From Flavobacterium panacis (GTDB lineage Bacteria; Bacteroidota; Bacteroidia; Flavobacteriales; Flavobacteriaceae), in the NCBI RefSeq assembly GCF_024649945.1, contig NZ_JANKMS010000003.1, positions 186,001-250,000 of the forward strand: a stretch of 64,000 bases of DNA, read 5' to 3'. The notes below the pieces were generated by a model. It was not told the DNA's origin. It did no database searches and worked only from the letters and a program-made list of their open reading frames with translations. The position numbers and the translations under genes were made by a program. Below, in pieces: positions 16,541 through 26,084 of the stretch (positions within the stretch are counted from its first letter, which is position 1; each line of letters begins with the position of its first letter).

Positions 16541-16576
16541 AAAAAAAGTCTGGAGTGGCATCTCCAGACTTTTTTT
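16541..16576. terminator. Bidirectional terminator
   Basis: A run with GTCTGGAG paired with CTCCAGAC and a T run, between convergent cutC and the TonB-dependent barrel gene. Confidence 0.92.
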
Positions 16577-16623
16577 CTACAAGAAATATTCAAAAATTAT
16601 TTAAAAAATCTTTCCAGACAGGA

Positions 16624-19035
16624 TTAGAACATTCCTCCTCCGTCTTTATTAGTATTATCGTCTCTTTGTTTACGTTGTAAATTCTTAATTTTTCCACCTC
16701 CAAAGTTGTAAGTTAGACCTACATAAACAGTTTGACTTTCCCATTTAAATTGTCCTGTAACAGGATAAGGATAAACGCTGTCAAAAGCATATTTCATTGT
16801 GTTGAAAACGTCATTAAAACGTACACTGATGTTCATTTTGTTGTCTAGTAATGTATAGCGTGAACCAATATCCATTTTGTACATATCATGACTATTATTT
16901 TGAACTCCATTTACACCGCTTCTGAAAAATCCGAATAATAAAAAGCTTAAACGTTTGTTTGCTTTAAAGTTAGAATTCATACGTCCATTAAATGCGGCAA
17001 CAGTAACGGTTCTATTCTCTGGATCACTTTTGTTTTCTTTAGGATTAAAAACATAAACAACTCCTTGCTGATTAATGCTTGAGAAATCTATGGAAGGAGA
17101 AATATCCCACCATTTTGTAATTTTATAATTAAATGAAGCTTCAAAACCATATGAAGTATTATGATCAAAATTCGTAAAAGTTAGAATTTGTCTGTTACCA
17201 CTTGGGTCTGTATTATCAGGATATAATACTCTGCTAATTTGGTCATTTATGCTTCTAAAGAAAACTCCTGCCGTAAAACTTCCTTTTTCTAGAGTTTTGG
17301 TATAATTTACTTCTACTGAGTTGGTAAACTGAGGTCTTAAATCTGGACTTCCCAATGAAGTTAATAATGGCGTAGAAAATTCACGAATAGGTTTAGTTTG
17401 TTCTAAACTAGGTCGGTCAACTCTACGGCTATAGCTAAATTGGATGGTGTTTTTTTCGTTTAAGTTATAAGTAAAATAAGCTGACGGATATAAGGTAATA
17501 TAATCGTCATCAAATTTAGACTCACCATGGTTTAAATTGGTTTGAACTTTATAACTCTCAAAACGAGCTCCAACCTGATAGCTGAATTTTTTGTATTTCT
17601 GTCCAAATGTTACATAAGCAGAATAAATATCTGTATCATAAGTATAATTTGATGATGGAGTAGCCGCCAAAGGATTTCCAGTCGCATAATCGTTATCCGT
17701 TCTTGTAATTCTTGCTTCAGCACCTGCTTCAAGAGTTGTTTTTTCGTTTAGCGGATTTACATAATCGACATTAAACGTACTTAATTTACGATCTGCTTTA
17801 ATAATATCATTATAAATTACGCTATTTATCATGTTGTTAGAAGCAGTAGTCTGAGTGTCGAAGCTCGCATTTTGATCTTCTTTGGTGTCACTATAATTTC
17901 CTTCAAAATCTAAAGTGTGACCTTCTTTTTTAAAGATATGTTTATAAGCTAAGTTGTATGTACCTGTAGTTTCAGGTCCCCAATATCTCGATTTTTGAAA
18001 AACATTTAAAAATTGAGGATCATTATTATTGTAATCAATATTAGTGTCTACAAATCCTTTTCCTGTAGACTTGTTTTGATTGGTATAAATAGACAACGTA
18101 TTATGATCGTTGATTAAATAATCCATTCCGATTTTGTACAAATAAGAATCATTATCATTCAAAACATCGATTTTTTGCGTAATATCCTGATCATATCTTT
18201 TAACTAAACCATCATTTTGGTAGGTTCCGAAGTTTTGTCCCACGTTACCAAAGAAATTGACTTTTCCGGTTTTGTAATTTAAATCTAAAGACTGATTGTA
18301 TTTAGCTGTTTTTCCAAAAGTGATTCCGCCGCTATATGTTCCGTTAAATCCAGTATTAGCATTTTTATGCAAAACGATATTTATAATTCCTGACATTCCT
18401 TCCGGATTGTATTTCGCACTTGGATTGGTGATTAACTCAATTTTTTTGATAGAAGTTGACGGAATTTGTTTCAATAATTGTGCTGGGTCAATATTAGAAG
18501 GTCTTCCATCAATTAAAACACGAACATTGTCATTTCCGCGAAGCGAAAGTTTTCCGTCCTGATCTACGTTTACAGAAGGAATATTGTTCATAATGTCTGA
18601 TGCCGAAGCTCCTGCTGTGGTTAAGTCTTTCCCAACATTCACAACTTTTCTATCAATTTTTTGTTCAATTGTAGAACGTTCTGCAATGACATTTACGCCT
18701 TTTAATTGCGTTGCTTCTTCTTCAAGAGCAATATTGATAGTTGCTGTTTTTTTAGTATCACTCAAAAGAACAGAACCAATATATTTTCTAAATCCGATAT
18801 ATTGAATTTCTATGGTATAACTTTTTAAAGCAATATTTTTAAAAGAATATTCTCCGTTGTCATCTGTATTTACGCCAGAGACTACTTTTCCATTTTCCTT
18901 AAGTGAAACTGTTGCATACGAAATAGGCATGCTGTTTGACTTTTCTGTAATTTTTCCAGAAACCGTTCCCGTATTCTGTGCCTGTGCCGTCGCGATTACC
19001 CCCAATAACGCGAGCAGAAAAAATTTTAATTTCAT
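16624..19035 (-). CDS. TonB-dependent receptor-like outer membrane beta-barrel protein
   Basis: An 803-aa outer-membrane protein. Residues 1-19 are a signal peptide (ATAQA then QNTG). Residues about 22-105 form a carboxypeptidase-regulatory-like domain (GTVSGKITEKSNSMPISYATV). A plug-like domain follows at about 130-215 (LRGNDNVRVLIDGRPS, IKKIELITNPSAKYNPEGMSGIINIVL). The rest is a barrel of alternating strands ending with GLTYNFGGGKIKN, the family called outer membrane beta-barrel (OMP_b-brl_3). A basic, Asn/Gln-rich tail follows the last strand. No SusD partner or enzyme gene is adjacent, so the ligand is unknown. Confidence 0.9.
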   Translation of the reverse strand: MKLKFFLLALLGVIATAQAQNTGTVSGKITEKSNSMPISYATVSLKENGKVVSGVNTDDNGEYSFKNIALKSYTIEIQYIGFRKYIGSVLLSDTKKTATINIALEEEATQLKGVNVIAERSTIEQKIDRKVVNVGKDLTTAGASASDIMNNIPSVNVDQDGKLSLRGNDNVRVLIDGRPSNIDPAQLLKQIPSTSIKKIELITNPSAKYNPEGMSGIINIVLHKNANTGFNGTYSGGITFGKTAKYNQSLDLNYKTGKVNFFGNVGQNFGTYQNDGLVKRYDQDITQKIDVLNDNDSYLYKIGMDYLINDHNTLSIYTNQNKSTGKGFVDTNIDYNNNDPQFLNVFQKSRYWGPETTGTYNLAYKHIFKKEGHTLDFEGNYSDTKEDQNASFDTQTTASNNMINSVIYNDIIKADRKLSTFNVDYVNPLNEKTTLEAGAEARITRTDNDYATGNPLAATPSSNYTYDTDIYSAYVTFGQKYKKFSYQVGARFESYKVQTNLNHGESKFDDDYITLYPSAYFTYNLNEKNTIQFSYSRRVDRPSLEQTKPIREFSTPLLTSLGSPDLRPQFTNSVEVNYTKTLEKGSFTAGVFFRSINDQISRVLYPDNTDPSGNRQILTFTNFDHNTSYGFEASFNYKITKWWDISPSIDFSSINQQGVVYVFNPKENKSDPENRTVTVAAFNGRMNSNFKANKRLSFLLFGFFRSGVNGVQNNSHDMYKMDIGSRYTLLDNKMNISVRFNDVFNTMKYAFDSVYPYPVTGQFKWESQTVYVGLTYNFGGGKIKNLQRKQRDDNTNKDGGGMF

Positions 19036-19369
19036 GATTTACTTGTTGATTATTTTGATTTGATTGATGATGATTTTTGTTTTGTTAGTTTTTTTGTTTT
19101 TCTTTTTTTTGATGCCTCAAACAAAATTTGAAGTCTCTATTAAGACTCTTATGTATTTGATATGTTACAGGGAATTATAAAAAAAATATAAAAAATTTCG
19201 TCTTTCCTTGTTTTGTAGGACTTTAAGCTTTTGGTTTTTTAATAATTTTAACAATTGAAAAAAGCCCTTTTTTATCAAATTCTAATTCTTTTCCTGAATT
19301 TAATATGTTTTTGATTTTCTCTAATTGATGAATAAGCAGTATCTTTGCTCACTTTAAAAATCAGTTTAC
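19036..19369. other. Intergenic region between divergent receptor gene and argS
   Basis: This 334-bp gap is T-rich next to the receptor start (long T runs around 19075-19110). TATCTTTG at 19340-19347 is a good TAnnTTTG box for argS, 22 bp before its ATG, without a clear -33. I see no gene. No - strand promoter for the receptor stands out. Confidence 0.5.
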
Positions 19370-21148
19370 ATGTCATTAGCACAAATTCTAACACCTTCTA
19401 TACAAAAAGCAATACAAGCATTATTTGATGTTACTGTTGATAAAATCGAATTTCAAACTACTAGAAAAGAGTTTGAAGGCGATATTACAATGGTAATTTT
19501 TCCATTACTAAAATTGACAAAAAGCAATCCTGTAGAATTGGGAAACAAAATCGGAAATTATTTAGTTGAAAATGTTGATGAAGTGGCACGTTTTAACGTA
19601 GTTTCAGGATTTTTAAATATTGTAATTTCTGATAGCTATTATTTAAATTTCTTTAACGGAATAAAAGATCAAAAACAATTTGGATTTGTAGCGCCAGATC
19701 CTACAGAGAAAGCGGTTATGGTAGAATATTCATCTCCAAACACCAATAAACCTTTGCACTTAGGACACGTTCGTAACAATTTGTTAGGATATTCTGTTGC
19801 AGAGATTTTAAAAGCTTCTGGAAAAAAAGTATATAAAACCCAAATTGTCAACGATAGAGGAATTCACATCTGCAAATCGATGTTGGCTTGGGAGAAATTC
19901 GGAAATGGAGAAACTCCTGAAACTTCTGGTTTAAAAGGAGATAAATTAGTTGGGAAGTATTATGTAGAGTTTGATAAAGCTTACAAAAACGAAATTAACG
20001 GTTTAGTAGAAGCTGGAAAAACAGAAGAAGAAGCTAAAAAACAAGCGCCAATTATCATTGAAGCACAAGAAATGCTTAAGAAATGGGAAGCTGGCGATGA
20101 AAAAGTGATGTCACTTTGGAAAAAAATGAACGAATGGGTTTATGAAGGTTTTGCAACAACTTATTCTAATCTTGGAGTTAATTTTGATAAATATTACTAC
20201 GAAAGCAACACTTATTTATTAGGAAAAGATGTTGTTCAGGTAGGTTTAGATAAAGGTGTTTTCGAAAGAGATCCAGACGGTTCTGTTTGGATTGATTTGA
20301 CTGATGAAGGTTTGGATCGTAAAATCGTATTGCGTTCTGACGGAACAGCAGTTTATATGACGCAAGATATTGGAACTGCCATTCAACGTGTAAAAGATAT
20401 GCCAGATGTTGGTGGAATGATTTATACAGTCGGAAATGAGCAAGATCATCACTTCAAAGTGTTATTCTTAATCTTGAAGAAATTAGGTTTTGATTGGGCT
20501 TCAAATTTATATCACCTATCATACGGAATGGTTGATTTACCATCTGGAAAAATGAAAAGCCGTGAAGGAACTGTTGTAGATGCAGACGATTTGATGCAGG
20601 ATATGACAGATACAGCAAAACAAATTTCAGAAGATTTAGGAAAACTAGACAGTTATTCTGAAGAAGAAAAAGCAAAACTGTATAAAACAATTGGTTTAGG
20701 TGCTTTGAAATATTATATTTTAAAAATAGATCCTAAAAAACGTATTTTGTTTAACCCAGAAGAATCTGTTGATTTTGCTGGAAACACAGGGCCGTTTATT
20801 CAATATACATACGCGAGAATTCAATCCATAATTCGTAAAGCCGATTTTGATTTTTCTAATAAAATTGAAATTGAAGAAGTACATGAAAAAGAAAAAGAAT
20901 TGGTAAAACAAATCGAACTTTTTCCTGAAGTAATTCAAAATGCTGCTCAAAATCATAGTCCAGCGTTAATTGCAAATTATACATATGATTTAGTAAAAGA
21001 ATATAATTCATTTTATCAATCTGTCCATATTTTAGGAGAGGTTGATTTAACTAAAAAGATATTCAGAGTACAACTTTCTCAAAAAGTTGCCGAGGTAATA
21101 AAGTCAGCATTCCAGTTATTAGGAATCGAAGTTCCAGAACGAATGTAA
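19370..21148 (+). CDS. argS: Arginine--tRNA ligase
   Basis: It charges tRNA-Arg. The 592-aa class I synthetase has the N-terminal additional domain for the tRNA D-loop (about 1-110). The catalytic signature is SSPNTNKPLHLGHVRNN with HLGH as the HIGH motif. The KMSKS counterpart is GKMKSREGTVVDADDL, as usual for ArgRS. The C-terminal DALR anticodon-binding domain carries FIQYTYARIQSI and ends GIEVPERM. It is monocistronic between its promoter and a strong terminator. Confidence 0.97.
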   Translation: MSLAQILTPSIQKAIQALFDVTVDKIEFQTTRKEFEGDITMVIFPLLKLTKSNPVELGNKIGNYLVENVDEVARFNVVSGFLNIVISDSYYLNFFNGIKDQKQFGFVAPDPTEKAVMVEYSSPNTNKPLHLGHVRNNLLGYSVAEILKASGKKVYKTQIVNDRGIHICKSMLAWEKFGNGETPETSGLKGDKLVGKYYVEFDKAYKNEINGLVEAGKTEEEAKKQAPIIIEAQEMLKKWEAGDEKVMSLWKKMNEWVYEGFATTYSNLGVNFDKYYYESNTYLLGKDVVQVGLDKGVFERDPDGSVWIDLTDEGLDRKIVLRSDGTAVYMTQDIGTAIQRVKDMPDVGGMIYTVGNEQDHHFKVLFLILKKLGFDWASNLYHLSYGMVDLPSGKMKSREGTVVDADDLMQDMTDTAKQISEDLGKLDSYSEEEKAKLYKTIGLGALKYYILKIDPKKRILFNPEESVDFAGNTGPFIQYTYARIQSIIRKADFDFSNKIEIEEVHEKEKELVKQIELFPEVIQNAAQNHSPALIANYTYDLVKEYNSFYQSVHILGEVDLTKKIFRVQLSQKVAEVIKSAFQLLGIEVPERM

Positions 21149-21166
21149 TTTTTTGCAAATAGATAT

Positions 21167-21206
21167 AAAAGAGCCGATAATTGTTTAATTATCGGCTCTT
21201 TTTTTT
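21167..21206 (+). terminator. argS terminator
   Basis: Perfect stem GAGCCGATAATT / AATTATCGGCTC with loop GTTT and a T run. Confidence 0.92.
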
Positions 21207-21483
21207 GTTACAAGTAAAGATAAATTTGGAGAATAGGTTTAGAGAAAAATAAGTTATAGTGAGGATATCGTTAAGAATATTTGTGAATGAATTTTCGTGT
21301 AAAAAAGAATAAATACGGCTTGTATATATCGTTTTCATAATTATGTTTACGGTAAGAAAAATAGGAGTAATAAATAAAGCTTAAGGCTTGTAAATAGAGG
21401 TGTTGAACTAATTTCCTTACTATAAAAATAATCGAGGAAGCCGAAAATCGTGAGAGTAGGCACAATTTTAAACCCAAAAACCA

Positions 21484-22194
21484 ATGATTAAAAAAACTTT
21501 ACTATTAATGATGTTGCTTTTTGCATTTACAGTAGTGAATGCGCAGGATTTAATTAATCCGTCTTATGGATTTTCACACAATAAAACAGCTTACATTACT
21601 TTAGCTGACGGAACTGAACTTAGCGGAACTATTCGTGATATCGACAGAGACAAAGGATTAATTGAGTACATTAAATTGCAAGATGCAGCTGGAAAAAAAC
21701 ACAAACTAAAACCAGAAGACATTAAATATATGTATCTACCACCAAGTGGATTAGATAAATTAGGAAAAAGTCTTGATTTTATTTCAGATTTTCAAAAATG
21801 GAATGATGATAAATTAAACCAGGCATACATAAAAGAAGGTTATGCTTATTTTGAAACTGCTGATGTGAAAATTAAGAAAAGAGAATCAAAATTATTAATG
21901 CAACTTTTAAACCCTGCATTCAGTAAAGAGTTTAAAATCTACTGCGATCCTTATGCAAAAGAAACAGCTTCTTTAGGAGTTGGAGGAGTTAAATTTGTAG
22001 GAGGAGATGCTAAATCTTATTATGTTGCTAAGAAAGATTCGCCTGCATTTTTATTAAAGAAAAAAGATTACAAAAAAGAATTTGCTCCATTATGGGGAAG
22101 CTGCGAGAAATTAATCTCTGCGAATCCAGAACCAAAATGGACAGATTTAACAAAACACGTTATTACATATTCTGAGTGCGCAGAATCTAAATAA
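21484..22194 (+). CDS. Secreted hypothetical protein, 236 aa
   Basis: Residues 1-20 form a signal peptide (LLMMLLFAFTVVNA, cleavage before QDLI). The mature protein opens with a beta segment that reads like a small beta-barrel motif, AYITLADGTELSGTIRDIDRD, followed by EDIKYMYLPPSG. Similar openings occur in many exported Flavobacterium proteins without known function. Two Cys late in the chain (KIYCDPYAK, GSCEKLIS) and one at the end (SECAESK) might form a disulfide. It is transcribed alone. I do not recognise the family. Confidence 0.75.
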   Translation: MIKKTLLLMMLLFAFTVVNAQDLINPSYGFSHNKTAYITLADGTELSGTIRDIDRDKGLIEYIKLQDAAGKKHKLKPEDIKYMYLPPSGLDKLGKSLDFISDFQKWNDDKLNQAYIKEGYAYFETADVKIKKRESKLLMQLLNPAFSKEFKIYCDPYAKETASLGVGGVKFVGGDAKSYYVAKKDSPAFLLKKKDYKKEFAPLWGSCEKLISANPEPKWTDLTKHVITYSECAESK

Positions 22195-22230
22195 TAAACT
22201 TCACTAAGTTAATCTTACAGTAAAGATTTG

Positions 22231-22260
22231 AAAGCCGATAGTTATTGCTATCGGCTTTTT
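22231..22260 (+). terminator. Terminator of the secreted protein gene
   Basis: AAAGCCGATAG (22231-22241) pairs with CTATCGGCTTT (22248-22258), then T. Confidence 0.9.
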
Positions 22261-22328
22261 ATGTTTGTAATATCCCCTAAAAGATTGAGAAGTATTAAGA
22301 TAAGACATATTTTTAGTTCAGATATTTT

Positions 22329-22363
22329 TTTGTAGGAAATTACGTTTTTATGTTTTACGTTTG
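22329..22363 (+). promoter_or_regulatory. Putative promoter of a non-coding unit
   Basis: TTTG at 22329-22332, a 23-bp spacer, then TACGTTTG at 22356-22363, an exact TAnnTTTG box. The spacer is at the long end of the range. No open frame of useful length follows before the terminator at 22564. Confidence 0.5.
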
Positions 22364-22367
22364 TCTC

Positions 22368-22597
22368 AATTCCAAAAGCAATATACCACTTCAGTATTGC
22401 ACAATAATCTTCTCATTACAAGGTTTTGTCCTTTATTAATAAAGCTGTTATTCTTATAAAGTGTGGCTCTCTTTTTAATGCCACACTAGTAAAATACCTT
22501 CCTTATATTCATTTTTAACTATTTTGAATTAGTACCCTATTTAGTTCTGAAATGGTAAGGATCAAAAAAGCCGTCTAGATTTTAGACGGCTTTTTTT
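22368..22597 (+). ncRNA. Candidate small RNA upstream of susC
   Basis: A predicted transcript of about 230 nt between the promoter ending at 22363 and the terminator at 22564-22597, with no credible coding frame. It contains hairpins GCAATA/TATTGC (22378-22400) and GTGTGGC/GCCACAC (22461-22486). Boundaries are inferred from promoter and terminator only. It could be a regulatory RNA, a 6S-type RNA, or a long untranslated remnant. I do not recognise an Rfam family by eye. Confidence 0.4.
22564..22597 (+). terminator. Strong terminator with no gene upstream
   Basis: Stem AAAAAAGCCGTCTA (22564-22577) / TAGACGGCTTTTTT (22583-22596) with 5-nt loop and T run. The previous gene already has its own terminator 300 bp earlier. 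Between here and the susC start (22598-22849) I see only AT-rich DNA. Confidence 0.92.
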
Positions 22598-22849
22598 CGC
22601 TTTAGGAAGCTCTTTTTGACTTGATAGTATAGCTGATGAAAAATTCAGTTTACTGTAATTAATTTCTTAAAATTCATGCCTTTTTATCTTTTTTTAGACA
22701 TTTTGTAAGTTTTTTATTTAATAAAATTTGTTTGATTTAATGTTTTGTAGTATTAAGATTTCAATTTATAATGTTAAATAATATAAAATTCTTGTTAAAA
22801 TTATTTTAATTTTCTAAGTTCGACCCCTAATAACTCAAAACAAAAAATA

Positions 22850-25800
22850 ATGAAACAAAAATTAAAAGGATTAATCGTGCTTTTTTTTGTGTTTGCGATG
22901 CAATTTACTTTTGCGCAGCAAAAAAAAATTACAGGAAAGGTCTCAGACAATGCAGGAATGCCTTTGCCAGGTGTTAGTGTTTTGGTCAAGGGAACAAAAT
23001 TAGGTGCTCAAACGGATTTTGATGGAAAGTATACTATTACTGCCGCTCCTAATCAGATGTTAGTATTTAGTTATATTGGAATGAAAACTCAGGAAATTGC
23101 TGCGAGTACTTCAACTATCAATGTAAAAATGTTGGATGCTGGAGCGCAGGAACTAGAAGGTGTTGTGGTGACTACAGCAATGGGAATCAAAAAACAAAAA
23201 CGATCTCTAGGTTATGCTACAACAAGTGTGAGTAATAAAGATCTTACAGATGTCGCTAATGTTAACGTTTTTGAGTCATTGTCAGGAAAAGTTGCGGGAG
23301 CTGATATTAGCACACCAGCACAAGCAGGAGCTTCATCAAAAGTAATTATTAGAGGTTTTAACTCCTTGTCAAATAGTAGCCCGTTATATGTAGTTGATGG
23401 AACGCCTATCAATAATAGCAGTAATGGAGGAGGGACAACAGCGGATGGGAAGTCAATAAACAGTACTAGAAGTTTTGATGCAGGTAACGGTATAAGTGAC
23501 TTGGATCCTAATAACATTGAAAGTATGTCGATTCTTAAAGGCGCAGCTGCATCTGCATTATATGGTTCTAGAGCAGCAAATGGAGTTGTTTTAATTACCA
23601 CAAAATCAGCAAAAAATAAAACAAAAATTAGTGTTGATTTTTTAACGTCTACTGACTTTAATCAGGTAGCCAGAGTTCCTCACTTACAAAATGATTTTGG
23701 GCAAGGATGGAGTGGCCTTTCTTACTCAGATTGGGCTGGTGCTGCAAATGCCAAGAATACCGCAAGTAATGAAAATGGTTCATGGGGTGCTAAATATAAT
23801 GGAGAAATAAGACCATGGGGCGCTATGATAGATGGAGTGCAACAAACAAAACCATATGTGGCATTGCCAAATAATATTAAGGATTTTTATACTACAGGTA
23901 CAACATTTACAAATAGTGTACGTGTAAGTGGTGGTGGGGAAAATTCAAATTTCTCTTTAAATGCTTCAACAGTTGACTCAGATGGTATTTTCCCAACAAC
24001 AGCAGATGCTTATAAGAGAAATACTATTGGATTAAATGCAGGTGTTTCATCAAATAAATTCAGTGTTAGAACTAGTATTAATTATATTAATAAGAATCAA
24101 AATGTAGTAAATACAGGTCAAGGTGGTACTGAAGGTGGTACTGTTGCACAGGCATTAGCTCAGACTCCTAGAGACATTAATGTTGTTGGATTGAAAGATT
24201 ATAAAAATAATCCTTACAATACCCCAAGCGATCTTTATTCTCCTTATGTAAATAATCCATATTTTGATTTGGAAGAGAACTCTACAAATATTAAGGGGAA
24301 TCGTTTTTTTGGGAATGTAAATTTAAGTTACAAAATCACTGATAAATTAACTGCAACTTACCAAATTGGGGGCGATTACAGAAATGAGAAAATAAAATCG
24401 TATGGGGCAATAATGAATTATTTACCAGGTTCTGCAAATGCTGACAATGGAAAAGCTGCTGTAGTTGGAGGTGTTACAGAAAAAACTGCTGAAAATATAG
24501 AAAAAGATACAAACTTTAATTTAACATACATAACTTCTATAGGTAATGATTTTGCTTTTAATGCAATGGCAGGATTTAATACTAATGAGCGAAGTGGGTC
24601 TTCATTAAGAGCATCTGTTACAAATTTAGATGTTCCTAATTTTTATGAACTTTCCAATACAATATTATCCCCAATTGTGGTACAAGATGACTACTTAAGA
24701 AGAAGTTATGGGGTTTTTGGATCGGCTGAGGTTTCATATAAAGAAAAACTTTATGTAACAGTAACAGGTAGAAATGACTGGACGTCTACACTTCCTCAAG
24801 GGAAAAACTCTTATTTCTATCCTTCTTTAAGTGTAAGTGGAATTGTATTAGATAATTCAAGACACTTTATAAAATTAAGAGGTAGTATGGCTTCTATAGG
24901 GAATGATACGGGGTATTATCAAACGAGTAGTTCAATGATACCAGCTAATGCTGCTTTAGGATTTGGAAATATTTTACTTCCAATTGGAGGAGTAAATGGT
25001 TATGAATTAAGTGGTAATTTAGGTAATCCAAATCTTAAGCCAGAAAGAACAACAGAATATGAATTAGGTTTTGAAAGTAACTTTTTTGGAAAAAAGGTAA
25101 ATTTAGATTTATCTGTTTATCATAAAAAAACAACTGATTTATTATTTTCAAGACCTTTGGCTGCTTCAACAGGGTTTACATCTCAAACAGATAATATCTT
25201 GGATCTTCAAAATAGAGGTATTGAAGTTGTATTGAATGTTGTTCCTGTTAAACTAAAAAACTTTCAATGGGATTTTACTACTACATTCTCTAAGAACTGG
25301 TCAAAGGTCCTTGATATTGCATATGGTTTAGATAAACTGACTTTAGCATCTATGTATGGAGTTAATTTTGTGGCTGAAAAAGGACAACCCTTAGGCGCGT
25401 TCACTGCATTTACTCCTAGATTAACACCAGATGGTCAGCCTATAGTGTCGCCTACTACAGGATATTACGCGACAGCTGCAGACCAAAGCAATGTTGGAAC
25501 ATCTCAAAGAGATTTTGTTATGGGATTAAAGAATAATTTCAGATACAAAAACTTCACTCTAGGTGGTAGTTTTGACTGGAAGCAAGGAGGGAAAATGTAT
25601 TCTTATACAAAAAGAATAAATGAATTTGCTGGGAATGGAATAGAGACAGCTTTCAATGATAGAAATACATATATTATTCCAAACTCTGTAATTGAAGTAA
25701 AAGATGCATCTGGAAATATTACTTATGTAGAAAATACAGTACCAATGACTACAAGTAAGGTAACTAGTTTTTGGAATACATCTTCAAATCCAGGTATTGA

Positions 25801-26071
25801 AGCTGGACATGTTATTGATAAAACATTTATTCGTTTGAGAGATGTATTTCTATCATACAGTATACCAACTGGGTTAACTCAAAAATTTAAAATATCAAAT
25901 GCAAGTATTAGTCTGTATGGAAAGAATCTTTTTATGTGGACACCTGCTGCCAATCCTTATGTAGATCCTGAATTATCAACTTATGGAGATGGTTTATTGA
26001 GTGAAGCCGGAGAATTTGCAACAAACCCTTCTCAAAGATCTTATGGAGCAAGTCTTAAAGTAACATTCTAA
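22850..26071 (+). CDS. SusC/RagA family TonB-linked outer membrane protein
   Basis: A 1073-aa TonB-dependent channel that imports a nutrient captured by its SusD partner. Residues 1-22 are a signal peptide (FTFAQQKKI). About 25-105 is a carboxypeptidase-like domain (ITGKVSDNAGMPLPGVSVLVKG). The plug follows with the SusC hallmarks LYVVDGTPINN, DPNNIESMSILKGAAASALYG and SRAANGVVLITTK. The rest is barrel, ending QRSYGASLKVTF. It starts the susC-susD-lipoprotein operon, with susD 13 bp downstream. No glycosidase, peptidase or regulator is in the operon, so the substrate is unknown. Confidence 0.95.
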   Translation: MKQKLKGLIVLFFVFAMQFTFAQQKKITGKVSDNAGMPLPGVSVLVKGTKLGAQTDFDGKYTITAAPNQMLVFSYIGMKTQEIAASTSTINVKMLDAGAQELEGVVVTTAMGIKKQKRSLGYATTSVSNKDLTDVANVNVFESLSGKVAGADISTPAQAGASSKVIIRGFNSLSNSSPLYVVDGTPINNSSNGGGTTADGKSINSTRSFDAGNGISDLDPNNIESMSILKGAAASALYGSRAANGVVLITTKSAKNKTKISVDFLTSTDFNQVARVPHLQNDFGQGWSGLSYSDWAGAANAKNTASNENGSWGAKYNGEIRPWGAMIDGVQQTKPYVALPNNIKDFYTTGTTFTNSVRVSGGGENSNFSLNASTVDSDGIFPTTADAYKRNTIGLNAGVSSNKFSVRTSINYINKNQNVVNTGQGGTEGGTVAQALAQTPRDINVVGLKDYKNNPYNTPSDLYSPYVNNPYFDLEENSTNIKGNRFFGNVNLSYKITDKLTATYQIGGDYRNEKIKSYGAIMNYLPGSANADNGKAAVVGGVTEKTAENIEKDTNFNLTYITSIGNDFAFNAMAGFNTNERSGSSLRASVTNLDVPNFYELSNTILSPIVVQDDYLRRSYGVFGSAEVSYKEKLYVTVTGRNDWTSTLPQGKNSYFYPSLSVSGIVLDNSRHFIKLRGSMASIGNDTGYYQTSSSMIPANAALGFGNILLPIGGVNGYELSGNLGNPNLKPERTTEYELGFESNFFGKKVNLDLSVYHKKTTDLLFSRPLAASTGFTSQTDNILDLQNRGIEVVLNVVPVKLKNFQWDFTTTFSKNWSKVLDIAYGLDKLTLASMYGVNFVAEKGQPLGAFTAFTPRLTPDGQPIVSPTTGYYATAADQSNVGTSQRDFVMGLKNNFRYKNFTLGGSFDWKQGGKMYSYTKRINEFAGNGIETAFNDRNTYIIPNSVIEVKDASGNITYVENTVPMTTSKVTSFWNTSSNPGIEAGHVIDKTFIRLRDVFLSYSIPTGLTQKFKISNASISLYGKNLFMWTPAANPYVDPELSTYGDGLLSEAGEFATNPSQRSYGASLKVTF

Positions 26072-26084
26072 AAGCAATATCAAA

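Noticed and set aside
22368..22597. 6S RNA or riboswitch
   Set aside because: The end regions do not pair into the long bulged hairpin of 6S RNA by eye, and no riboswitch core is recognised; it is kept only as a candidate small RNA.
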